This document shows positions 35,916-64,000 of a stretch of DNA of 64,000 bases, piece by piece (position 1 is the stretch's first letter; each line of letters begins with the position of its first letter). Location: positions 105,001 to 169,000 of the forward strand of contig MVGU01001084.1 of the NCBI GenBank assembly GCA_002005505.1. Reading direction: 5' to 3'. The notes under the pieces were generated by a model. It was not told where the DNA came from. It was given only the letters and a program-made list of their open reading frames with translations, and ran no database searches. The DNA comes from Botryococcus braunii (lineage: Eukaryota > Chlorophyta > Trebouxiophyceae). Made by a program: the position numbers and the translations under genes.

Positions 35916-38189
35916 AATGCGGCTCTTCCTGCACCACGCCTGGCCGCCTTGCTTATCCCCTAACTGCCAACACAAAATGCTGGCCCGCAGTGAAAAAGCC
36001 CACGGCTGTGATCATATGTCTCTGCTTCCTAGGCGGTAGCCGAGGACCAGGATTAATCTAACACCACACTCTAGGCTAGAATCAGACAAGCGTTGAGGTT
36101 GGACGCAGATGCGGAGATCAGCTTGTATAAGAGCTACGTTTCTACATACAGTTTCACTTTTCTATTTAAATACAGCTGAGAATGCACCCGCAGCATTCGA
36201 TATAAGCCGTCCAGCAGAACGACTGCACCTACCTCGTGCAATCAACGGCGGTTTTCCGGACTGGTCCTTGGTAGTCCTTCGACTCATAGAGCTCAGAGGA
36301 TGGGCCCAGAAAGGCATCGCTGCCACGCCGCGTCTGATAACAACCACAAACTCACGCAGATTGCCCCTTAATATACCCAGTCACACAATCCCCCAACAAA
36401 AGCCCTTGGTTCTGAACATGTAAAAGCAAAAAATATATGAGAAACCTTTTAGGAAAGGGGGAAAACACAGAAAAGAAAAGACAAAGCAGAAGAACCGAAA
36501 GAGGGCAACACTCCCCGCCGCGGCAACAAATGCGGCACAACAAACCCAATTTTAGTTCTGACCGCCATGGCTTCCCGCATAAGGATTGCCAAGGCATGCC
36601 CCCCACCCCACCCCCCAACATCCTCCCCCCCCCCCCCAAAAAAAAAAAAAGAGGAAAGAAAGGCTCCAAAATTTAAGAGTATATCCAAACCGCAAACCAT
36701 GTTCCCTACATGCTGGTAGGCAGAAGCCAGGGGGCGTAGGGACCCATATGTATAGAGCGACCGATGTATAAAGCGAAGAGTGAAACATATAAGTCCCAGG
36801 CCCCCAATGCCTTTACAGTCCTGTGTCAACATCAGAACGGCTGCGGGATGTGGACCCGTTACTAACAATACCTCATACAAGAGCCACTTAATCTTTTCTA
36901 ATACCTCACACAAGACCTCACCACACGATGCAGCACCGTACATGATCCAAAAGTGATCCTGGCATACCTCACCGGTAGCGCCGACTGCAAATTAAGCTTC
37001 ACTCTTAATTATAAATTACTGCAATATATGGAACATAAAAATCCCCGTCTTAGCTCGCAAACAAAACACGAGGCGGCATGGTCAACACCCACCAGGTAAA
37101 ACGCCGAAAGGCGGTCGAGCTCAGAAGAATATCACTTTCTCTCCACAACAATTACGTAATATAATGTAATCAACTTCACACACGATCATGATGTGAGCAT
37201 GACCATTCTGTTTCCAAGCATGGGGGGCTCAGCCCCTAGCATCAAACCCCTTAGGCGGGGACCAGGGCCTTGGGATAGGATACAATTCGCATTTCTTGTA
37301 AAAACCACATGCATTAAGGCTCCTCAATATCAAAGTTGTTCCGCCGCCACTCATGGGGCGGCCAAGTCACCGACGATCATGAAACAAGGCAGGAAGGTCA
37401 CTGCCGGCCATCCTTGAGGGCGGACACACCTCATTAGACAATGATGAAAAAGGAAACAGACAATGATGAGAGGCAAGGCAGGAACGTAGGCGGCGGCCGT
37501 TCATGAGGCGGTCGAATCTCCGACGGGCGTCTCAAGGTCTCTTGAAACAGTTTTTCTTGACAAGCCGCTTTATGTGCGGTAATTTCATTTTGTCTGTTGC
37601 CTTCAAGGCGGTGCAGCCATCCGCCAGGTGCGTTGACTTGGCCGCAGCCCCGGCCAAGGGCTGCCCCTTCCCTTCCCTTCCCTCAGTTTTGTAGCCGTTT
37701 GCACGGTCTCAGGCGCCTTTTAAATCTTGTTGAGGCTACCCTATGAGTTACGCACATCTCATTCCCTACGGCCTGGACAGCATCGTTCCCTTTTTACACA
37801 AGTGGGATTTGAAAAATCCAGCCCAACCTGGTAACGATCGAACCCAAATGTTTCAAGCTACCCGTCACAACCGACGAACAGCCAGCTGGCGACCCACCAG
37901 CTGCAGCAAAAATGATTGTGAACCAACGAATGGCCAAACATTTCTCTGCATCTTTTTGTGCAATGCCGGCTCTCTTCCAAAGCCCCCGGAGTCTCTTCGA
38001 CAAGGCCCGCGGATCAGCATGCATGGAAGTGGTTCCCCTCTTTTCTCCTTCCAACGCTGATCAGATAGGGAGCCACTGAAGCAAGTCCATGGGCAGCCCC
38101 GCAACACCTTTGCTTGATTCATCATCCGCAGCAACGCAAGATCGATGAATTCAGCAACAATGATGAAAGCTGGAGGCACGGCGGCAAGG
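35916..38189. other. Downstream flank of the FLOE-like gene
   Basis: No gene seen on either strand. The part nearest the gene may be its 3'UTR. 37340-37620 holds decayed copies of the gene's last coding bases. A C/A homopolymer junction lies at 36626-36650. Confidence 0.5.
37340..37620 (-). repeat. Decayed tandem copies of the end of the FLOE-like last exon
   Basis: On the minus strand GACCGCCTCATGAACGGCCG (about 37495-37515) closely matches the real exon end GACCGCCTCATGAATGGTCG at 38200-38219. Weaker copies are near 37350-37365 and 37395-37420 (CGCCCTCAAGGATGGCCGGC). The copies lie 0.6-0.9 kb past the stop codon. Confidence 0.6.
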
Positions 38190-45061
<6,872 letters not shown>

Positions 45062-45643
45062 CCTGCAAAACCACTTCCCCGGACCCGAAGTGGCTGATAG
45101 TATCCCAAATCCCGACTTTCAGACAGGAAACAGATATCGCGACTCACAAGTCTTGTATGGCAACCCTGGCAGATAAGACTTTCAATTATTTGACAAATCT
45201 TGAACTCGAAGTAGTGGTTTTCTAGGGGGGCTTGTGTCAGATTCTCTCGCGTTCCGAATTCTCAAATCATCCGGGCTAGTGATCCCGGCTAATATCGGCT
45301 GAATACCGCCAGTCGCGGACCACGACTCGCGGTCCGCCAGACCAAGAGTAATGCCATTTTAATGAAGGGTATTTTCGTCCCCTGAATCGGATCGTCGGTG
45401 GGATCGGGGGCCGAGTCGGACGAAATTCGAAGCATCGACGCACGTGGCCGGATGAGCAGTTGACGTGAACAGAATCAGGATATCTTGCCGCGTAAGTCGA
45501 TCTTCTTTGGGCTAGATAGCGTTCTCAAAGGCTCACAGTAAGGCAAAAACTCGCAAGTTGTTTGTAAGGTGCTCCACACTTGCAAGCAGCAAGTGGATAA
45601 GAATGTTGGTTTAATAGGATTTCTTGAGCTGTAGGCTGGAACA
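45062..45643. promoter_or_regulatory. Divergent promoter region between the FLOE-like gene and ChlD
   Basis: 582 bp between the two start codons, which point away from each other. It is free of microsatellites, unlike everything around it. Includes an imperfect inverted pair GCGGACC...GGTCCGC at about 45314-45342. No clear TATA box was identified. Two 5'UTRs must share this space. Confidence 0.65.
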
Positions 45644-57164
<11,521 letters not shown>

Positions 57165-57470
57165 GCCCCATATTGATCACGTGGGCCTCACATGGTGCTT
57201 CACATCCCCGTGCTCGGGACCCCCCGCCCCCGCCTGGGGGCGAGCCACCAGCTCAGGGACGGGGGGGTCCCACATGGGCCCCATGTGACCCAGGACCAGC
57301 CCTTGTCCACAAAAATCATGTCGCCGTTTCCAACGCCGCAGGACGGCTCCGTGCGATCACATGGGCTCCATATGCTTACAGTCATAGCTGCTGGGGGAAC
57401 CCTGGAAAGAAGGGGGGAGGGAGGGGTGGTTACTCCGGCGTTCCAGCCAATGACTCTGATTCCCCTATAC

Positions 57471-57498
57471 AAGGGGATCATATATATATGATCCCCTT
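57471..57498. repeat. 28-bp perfect palindrome
   Basis: AAGGGGATCATATA and its exact complement, no spacer, about 300 bp after the ChlD stop. Confidence 0.93.
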
Positions 57499-57610
57499 AG
57501 TGAGCCCTCTTGACATTACTGATGACAGGCCTTATCCCCCGGGGGCTACATACTGTGGGGACCACAGCAGTGCGTAGAAGTATGACAGGTACTTGGCTCT
57601 AGTGTATACA

Positions 57611-57676
57611 TATAAACATGAAGCGTCATTTTTCCATGTTTACGTTAACATGGAAAATTGACGCTTCATGTTTATA
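57611..57676. repeat. 66-bp hairpin
   Basis: Arms of about 30 bp (TATAAACATGAAGCGTCA...) with one or two mismatches and a ~5-base loop (TACGT). Confidence 0.92.
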
Positions 57677-57854
57677 CTCGTGTAACAAGTATGACATGTT
57701 ACGGCAATTTCAGAATGATTGGTCAAGGGAAGTTTACCTACATATAGCTTCGTCATCTGTACAGCCCCTGTTAGTGCTAGATTGGGGAGCGGGGGGGGAG
57801 GTTTACGGGTGTCGTTTTGGCGTTTTGACGCGGTGAGGCCGGCATCCCAGCATG

Positions 57855-57882
57855 CCTTTGTGTACTGCGCAGTACACAAAGG
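57855..57882. repeat. 28-bp perfect palindrome
   Basis: CCTTTGTGTACTGC and its exact complement, no spacer. Confidence 0.93.
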
Positions 57883-57984
57883 TTTGATGACTCGCAAGGA
57901 ATTTCCTTTCAGTAGATGACTCACGGGGTCGTGCTAGACCACATGACTGCCTAGCATATGGCATCGCCAGGATGTGTTGCAGGG

Positions 57985-58170
57985 GCATAAGGATGACCCT
58001 GTGACATGGAGTAGTGATGACACTGTGACATGGCGTACTGGCGACACTGTCACGTGGAACAGCGGCTACCCTGTCCTGTGTCATAGTGACGACCCTGTCA
58101 CGTGGCATAGCGATGACCCTGTGACGTGGCACAGAGATGATCCTGTCACATGGCACAGCGGCGAGCCTGC
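57985..58170 (+). repeat. 24-bp minisatellite encoding an octapeptide
   Basis: About eight units of GATGACCCTGTGACATGGCA-TAGC. Being 24 bp it is frame-preserving: one + frame reads DDPVTWHS repeats and the minus strand reads similar octamers, both open for over 70 codons. Confidence 0.9.
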
Positions 58171-58305
58171 GAGCAGGTTTGGAAAAATGTCTGGGTGCGG
58201 GGTTGTTTTCCAGCGGTACGCAGTGGGTTGATCACGAGGTTTGTCCTTGTGGATGGATGACTCAAAGGGTCTCCTCCCTCTGTGACATGATACGGATTGG
58301 TCACA

Positions 58306-58345
58306 GAGGCATCATTCATCATCATATGATGATGAATGATGCCTC
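58306..58345. repeat. 40-bp perfect palindrome
   Basis: GAGGCATCATTCATCATCAT and its exact complement, no spacer. Its right end runs into the CTC/CTT microsatellite. Confidence 0.95.
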
Positions 58346-58361
58346 CTCCTCCTCCTCCTCC

Positions 58362-58396
<35 letters not shown>

Positions 58397-58530
58397 TTCT
58401 TCTTCTTCTTCTTCTTCTTCTTCTTCTTCTTCTTCTTCTTCTTCTTCTTCTTCTTCTTCTTCTTCTTCTTCTTCTTCTTCATTCTTCTTCTTCTCCCTCT
58501 CCCTCCTCCTCCTCCGTCTCCTCCTCCTGA
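58346..58530 (+). repeat. (CTC)n/(CTT)n microsatellite
   Basis: CTC to 58367, CTT to about 58481, then mixed pyrimidine triplets. ORFs here are poly-Ser, Leu or Lys artefacts. Confidence 0.97.
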
Positions 58531-58704
58531 AGTCTCTGTGACATGTGGCGCCATTAGTCTACGGGATAAGCTTGGGTGCCAATCCTTTATGCGATAGCCA
58601 ATCCTTTACACTACCATACAGTATTGTATAGTATATTCGTTAGCTAGCGCCGGCGGTTTTGCAGCACTTCACAGTACTGAACTAGTTGGTCGCCTTGGTG
58701 GGTG

Positions 58705-58870
58705 GTCCCCGTACATTGTCGTACATTGTGGTACGTTGTGGTCCCCATACGTTGTAGTCCCTGTACATTGTGGTACATTGTGATACGTTTAAAGACGGGG
58801 ACAAAGTTTTTTCCCCGTACATTGTGGTCCCCGTACATTGTGGTACATTGTGGTCACTGTACATTGTGGC
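58705..58870 (+). repeat. GTACATTGTGGT minisatellite
   Basis: About ten units of 12-20 bp, GTACATTGTGGTCCCC and variants, with one unrelated 40-bp interruption. Confidence 0.9.
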
Positions 58871-59127
58871 TCCAAACGCCTCTTATGACCGCCCAGATGT
58901 AATCTTCGAAACAACATCTTATGAGTGTGATAAAAGATGGCCTGTAACGTTTTTTCCGTTTCTTTCTTTCAAGCGCCCTTCTTCATTTTATCAGAAAAAT
59001 CATCATACTTCGTCACTGTCGGTCACAGAGGTATCAGCAGCAGCAGCGACATAAGACCCTGTGACATGTGATGGTTTTGGAGCAGTTCACAGTTGGTTTG
59101 CCTCGGTGGTGGTCCCCGTATATTGCA

Positions 59128-59312
59128 ATGCGGCCTCAAAAGCCTGCCAGCGGCTGTACAGATGTACACTTGTGGCCTCAAAAGCCTGCCAGTGGCTGTA
59201 CAGATGTACAATTGTGGCCTCAAAAGCCTGCCAGTGGCTGTACATATATGTGCAATTGCGGTCTATCTATATGTACAATTGTGGCCTCAAAAGCCTGCCA
59301 GTGGCTGTACAG
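59128..59312 (+). repeat. 46-bp minisatellite, four copies
   Basis: GTGGCCTCAAAAGCCTGCCA-GTGGCTGTACAGATGTACAATT; copies are nearly identical, one carries a TATATG insertion. Confidence 0.93.
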
Positions 59313-59439
59313 ATGAAGTCTAAAAAAAAAAAAAAAAAGAGTGGGATAAAAGCTGGCCTTTGAGGAATAAAAGTTGGCCAGTGGATCATGCAAGTACTGA
59401 AGGAGTCCATGGACTCCTCAAGCAAGTGCTAGATCGAAC

Positions 59440-60060
59440 CTCTGGTTCGGAAGGCGGTGGGGGGGGGGGGGTGTGGCTGGACCTGATGCACCTTGCGGCT
59501 TCGCTGTAGGGAAGGAGTTTCTCTTTTGAACATAGAAGACTGCTAGCAAGAGCTTGCGCTACTGGCCCCATGGTACCTCATGACTGTCCCATCCCACCCC
59601 ACGGCTTTGGGGCCGACGTCACCATGTGCCAACTCAGTCAACTCCGGCACCGTACGGCCGGGAGGCCCAGAAGATAAAGGACGAAACACGTCCAGAACTT
59701 GACTTCCTCCTTGGGGCAGCAGCAGCAGCATTGAAGGTTGGCACATGATTCACCGCCCATGGGCTTGCACCTTGTGCCAACCTTCAGGCGATGTATAATG
59801 CTCCGGCCGCTGCCGCAAGGAGGAAGTCAAGTCCTGGACATGTTAAACCTCTGGGCGTGCCGGCCGTATGGATGTGGGGCCGACACTGGTGGTGACATGG
59901 ATCCCAAGCCTGGGGGCCGGGTGCCCGATCCATAAGGTACCAGTGGGCGTGCTGGCATGCTATAGGAATCTTCTATGTTCGATGGGAGACGGCCCCCCTA
60001 CTGCGAAGCCGCTAAGGTGTATCATGGTCCAGCCCCCTCCCCCCCTTTCGAAGCTGAGTG
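59440..60060. mobile_element. ~620-bp foldback (long inverted repeat)
   Basis: The left arm ~59440-59757 and right arm ~59766-60060 meet at GCCCATGGGC (59757-59766). Matching blocks in order: CTTGACTTCCTCCTTG, GAAGGTTGGCACA, CGGCCG, GGGGCCGAC.TCACCA, GAACATAGAAGA, GG.TGGACC. Arms are about 70-80% alike by eye with small indels. No ORF of note. A foldback/MITE-type element or a long-hairpin RNA locus. Confidence 0.75.
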
Positions 60061-60714
60061 TCAGTCCAGCATTTATTGAGGAGTAGCTTCTTCCTAGCGA
60101 ACCCGATGCACCCCATGAGAGGGCTGCTCGTGGGCTCCGAAAATCCCGTCGCCGGAATTTACATGCAGTGCCTCCGCAGGACTCGAACTCCCGTCGCCTC
60201 ACACAGGCGCACGGAGTTTTACCCAACGGCACCCGCAGACCATGTACCGGTTCGGTAATTCATCGGCATATAACGGTGGGACAAGAGTTACCGAACGAAA
60301 CAATCACTGAATGATCGGAACTTGCAAGCTCATTTCTTATTACCACTAATCCACATTTCAATAGAAACTTCACGAGTAACTGGTTTTAATTGATGAAGTG
60401 ATGTCGCGCATTGACGTTGGATACACTACGAGATATCAACACGGTCGTGAATCGCAGAAGAGTCGGGTAACAATAACCGCTAAGTCCGGGCGGTCTTGAT
60501 TAAGGACTTTCCGTGAAGGCGTCGCTTGAAAGTTTGCTCAAAATGCAATCATGTTGAATTGACTTGTTTTGTCTTTTCTTGAGTTGACGCTATTTACCGT
60601 GCAGCCCAATAGGCTGTAGTTGTTATACCACAATCACTGTTAGACATGTGCATATATATGTGCGTACCTGTCGAAACGTTAACCAAGGGTTGAGGAGGGC
60701 CTCTTATAAGAGTA

Positions 60715-60785
60715 ATTACGTTGTAAGAGGCGCCGGCCTGCCCACCACAAGGGTCAACCCGGGCCGGCGCCTCCTCCAACGTAAT
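60715..60785. repeat. 71-bp hairpin
   Basis: Arms of about 24 bp (ATTACGTTG..GAGGCGCCGGCC and complement) around a 23-base loop. Confidence 0.88.
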
Positions 60786-60965
60786 GCAAAGGTCCTGGGG
60801 TCGCCAACGCATAATTTACGCATGAGTACTAGAAATTATCGACACCTGATGGGACTAAGGTTGGAATTGGACCTTGGAGTAAGGTTTCTATGATTAGGTT
60901 GTGGTTTCATGTTTATCTCAAGCAAATGGCATCATCGGTTTAGACAATTAACACTTAAAAAGCAT

Positions 60966-61221
60966 CCTGCAGCATTGGGCAATCACAGCTCAGTGGCAGG
61001 AATCAGTCAAAGCCTCATCGACATGACGGGCATACACAGACTGGAGTTCAGACGACAAATCAGAACTAGTTACACATCAAAGACTCTGTACAGTGCCACA
61101 CATCTAGCTAAGAAACGAGCTAGGAATACCTGCAGCATTGGGCAATCACAGCTCAGTGGCAGGAATCAGTCAAAGCCTCATCAACATGACGGGCATACAC
61201 GGACTGGAGTTCAGACGACAC
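60966..61221 (+). repeat. Direct duplication, ~92-bp units 163 bp apart
   Basis: CCTGCAGCATTGGGCAATCA...GGAGTTCAGACGACA at 60966-61057 recurs at 61129-61220 with about three changes; the spacer is unique. Confidence 0.93.
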
Positions 61222-62023
61222 ATTAGAAATGCCAGTTACCTCTGACTATCCCACTTAAATGCTACGGCTGAGCGACTTACTTAGTTTGCCTCCAGTAGCT
61301 CTGCCGTCACCACATCTATGCAACGGAGCTCCTATCTGAGGCTCCGTATCAATGCGAAGATCGTGAAACCGTACATGCAGCGTTCAGTGACTGAACTTCA
61401 GTCCTATCGGTCTAACGGAGGCATCCGACTCGGACAATCCTCGATCCGTCTAAGTACCCCGATCTGACCACAAGTGCTCCGAGCGACGAGCCCGCAGGCT
61501 CCGTGCAACTAACTCGGAACCGAACACGAGCTCTTCAGAAACGCTCAAAACGTAAGGCTTTCACTGAGTTAGTTCTCTGGTTCCTCAAGACAGTTCGGAG
61601 TTGGCGCATGCGCATTTATGCGCATTTACGTCTAACTTACTCGAATCTACCCATACCGTAACTGCACTCCAGATCTCATCTGTAAGTCCGTAAGTCACAT
61701 AGAACCTCCCCTACTGCCATATACATTACTTTATTAGTCAACATGACTTCACCTTAGTATAATGTCAGTGTACCTCAATATACTACAACTGTACAATGTA
61801 CATCAGTCTTGTAGAACTGTACCTTATTGACTCCTACAGCTGTACCTTACTTAAATATGCACTTGTGAGTCTTCGAAGTCCTCCATTACTAGGATGTGAC
61901 CCACAAACATGTATCTCTGAATTGTCACCACATGTCCAACAAATGTCTAAGGTATATATGTGTGTGTTTTATATCCCAACAGTTTATTTTGGTGACGTGA
62001 ACGGTTGGAATTGATCAATCAGG

Positions 62024-62455
62024 ATGGAAGTCATTGTGTGCTGCGCCGAGTTTGTTGACCCACTGCTAATAGGAACTCCAGTGAGATCACATTTCGGCCC
62101 GGAATGTGGCCACGATCCGGAAAATCCCGACCCGAAAAGGGAAGAAATTTGTGCCAAAAAGCCACACAAATTAGGCATTGCTGGAGTTCCCAATGCAACT
62201 TCCCACTGCCCAGTGGGCAGTGCCCACCCGATATGTTACAGGCCGACCGCTATTGCTCTCGGCGCCGAACAGTTGACACTTGATTCGAACAATAGCTGTA
62301 CGTTAAAACAAATATGTGGCTTACAGGACTATTTCCCTGGCCATAACCCTTTCCAAGATGCCCCAAACGCCTCCCCCTCCCTCGGGGGGATATTACACCC
62401 CGCCTCCCCGGGGTGGGGTAGTGGGTTAAAACCCACTTCCGCACAAATTTGTTAA
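62024..62455 (+). CDS. Hypothetical ORF
   Basis: 143 codons from ATG to TAA. Cys-rich: MEVIVCCAEFVDPLLIGTPV, CGHDPENPDPKREEICAKKP, SNNSCTLKQICGLQDYFPGH. No homology recognised, no introns seen, and a short opposite-strand ORF overlaps. Could be chance. Confidence 0.25.
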   Translation: MEVIVCCAEFVDPLLIGTPVRSHFGPECGHDPENPDPKREEICAKKPHKLGIAGVPNATSHCPVGSAHPICYRPTAIALGAEQLTLDSNNSCTLKQICGLQDYFPGHNPFQDAPNASPSLGGILHPASPGWGSGLKPTSAQIC

Positions 62456-62925
62456 CTGTTTTCATTGTAATGTGTCCTGCTATTCAAATTTAGGGGTGGG
62501 TGTTGGCGGGGTTTGGAGGTGGGGGGGGGGGGGGGAGGGGGGGAACCATTATTCTGACAATAATGCTTGGACTTTTTTCACTATCACCTTTAGTATCTGG
62601 CCCCTAGATTCCGCGTACCCGCATGACGGATTCATGGTGTGCGGTTGGGATAGGCTTTACTATTTATAATAAATACTGCTATGATTAATCTATCCTAGCA
62701 GTGATTGGAGATAAAGCGAGCAAGAAAACCCCCACACAATTCCCTCAGGAGCACAATTACCCAAATCTTGAAATCTCTCCTTCATGGAGAAGAAGAACAT
62801 TCTTCTTCTTAATGAAAGCAAGCTTGCCTAAAGGCAAATGAAGCAAGGCAGTTGAGAGCAATAAACAGAAGACGAAGCTATTAAGATTCTTCTTCTTAAT
62901 GACTTCTCTAAAGCAAGCCAGATAA

Positions 62926-63045
62926 GAGCAAGTAGAAGAAGAACAATCATCTTCTGTAGAGCAAGTCAGATGAGAGCAAGCCAGATAAGAGCAAGAAGAA
63001 GAAGAACAATCATCTTCTGTAGAGCAAGTCAGATGAGAGCAAGAA
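62926..63045 (+). repeat. ~64-bp tandem repeat
   Basis: GAACAATCATCTTCTGTAGA-GCAAGTCAGATGAGAGCAAG occurs twice; further decayed AAGAAGAA/GAGCAAGC units extend left to 62785. Confidence 0.85.
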
Positions 63046-64000
63046 ACAGAAGACTGAGAGTAAGGCAGATGCCCCGGCCCTGATCACTAGCTAGTGATCC
63101 TATATAGGGCCCCCTTTCCTTCTCACATGAAAGCTTCACGTGAAAGCGAGCAAGGCATCTGCCCTGACCAAACAGGCCCCTTCCTTTTCACATGGAAGCT
63201 TGCATTAAGTGGAACACATGAGTCTGAGGCCCCGGGTGCCCTGATCATGCCAGTCACGTGTCGACATCATATTGAAGGGGTCCACACGTGTATCATTCCT
63301 TGATAAAGGCAAATTTCCTTCTCTTCCAATGGCTTTTGCTCGAGGGTCCGCCCAGTGGTCCATGGGCAGCACCCACCCATTGGTTCCAACAAATCGATCA
63401 CCTGTTGTCTCTGGCCCCCCGGCTCCGCGTATACGTAAATATACGTACGTATGGTACGTAGCGGTATGCAGGATGGGTACCCGCATCCAGGATTTATGGT
63501 GTGTGGTTAACCCTAACGTTAGGGTAGGCGTCACTCTTTATTCTAAATCGACTCTGGCTGGACACATGCAAATCCTTTCCTTCAGGAATATTCCTTCCGG
63601 ACACGCACTCCCTCTGGTTGGGCGTCATGAGATCGGCCCCAATCCCTTTTGGTGGGGCACCGCTTATAAGACAGCTAATTACCTGTCTTAAGCTCCTTGT
63701 GAAGAAATAATTGACACTAGTAGTACTAGTAAGCCAATACTTTACCCATCCCATTACTCAACCCATACCCAAACTGTTGTGAAATAATATGGGAACCCTA
63801 GGGTTTGAGGTTCCCCGTAGCGTGTGCCTTCGTGTGTGAAGTGGCTGATGGACATTAAATAGTCACTTTCCAGTCGTTTGTAGACATGTGGAACTCGTGG
63901 TGTAGTTTGGAAGGTACACTTGGCATGTGACTAGCCCCTTGTGTTATGCTTGGAGCTTGCCATGCGGCAATCTCAAAGGTGATGTCTACTAATGTGGTTG

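Larger units (their letters stand above)
57165..64000. other. Repeat-rich flank downstream of ChlD
   Basis: No confident gene. Contains perfect palindromes, four minisatellites, a large foldback and a ~163-bp-spaced direct duplication (all listed separately). Confidence 0.55.

Noticed and set aside
58312..58554. Poly-Lys, poly-Ser and poly-Leu ORFs
   Set aside because: Translations of the CTT/CTC microsatellite.

Overview
The window is nuclear DNA of a photosynthetic eukaryote, almost certainly of the green lineage and probably a large-genome green alga. Its protein-coding genes are split by GT-AG introns. One gene is the D subunit of magnesium chelatase (chlorophyll synthesis). Its head-to-head neighbour looks like a plant-type FLOE/DUF1421 protein. 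There is also a young chromodomain-bearing Ty3/gypsy retrotransposon. No bacterial operon, rRNA, CRISPR array or organellar gene was seen. A species name cannot be fixed from the sequence; a repeat-rich prasinophyte would fit.

Layout. 1-971: 3' end of a GH16 glucanase gene (+). 972-4985: repeats, including a MITE-like foldback and a dispersed repeat. 4986-6285: the last two exons of an unrecognised multipass membrane protein (+). 6286-13253: mostly non-coding, with palindromes, a 200-bp tandem duplication and a (CA)n tract. 13254-21235: a complete but internally rearranged gypsy element (-) with identical 5-bp target duplications. 21236-25375: no gene seen. 25376-35915: a string of coding-like pieces on the + strand, broken by stops, frame changes and long microsatellites, read here as an unrecognised or decaying gene (or genes). 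38190-45061: the FLOE-like gene (-), eight exons. 45062-45643: a 582-bp shared promoter region. 45644-57164: ChlD (+), about 15 coding exons, complete from transit peptide to stop. 57165-64000: minisatellites, perfect palindromes, a ~620-bp foldback and one weak ORF.

Two things stand out. First, nearly every intron of ChlD and of the FLOE-like gene is built of tandem repeats and simple repeats. In several cases the repeat unit is a copy of the exon/intron boundary itself, so decoy splice sites flank the real one. Second, ChlD and the FLOE-like gene are conserved and phase-consistent throughout but carry several one- or two-base frame breaks, mostly in or beside G/C runs. These look like uncorrected sequencing errors rather than dead genes.

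The retrotransposon carries a tandem gag-protease duplication, and a 743-bp inverted 3'UTR-LTR-PBS block sits between protease and reverse transcriptase. Its terminal LTRs differ at one base that I can see, so the insertion is recent.
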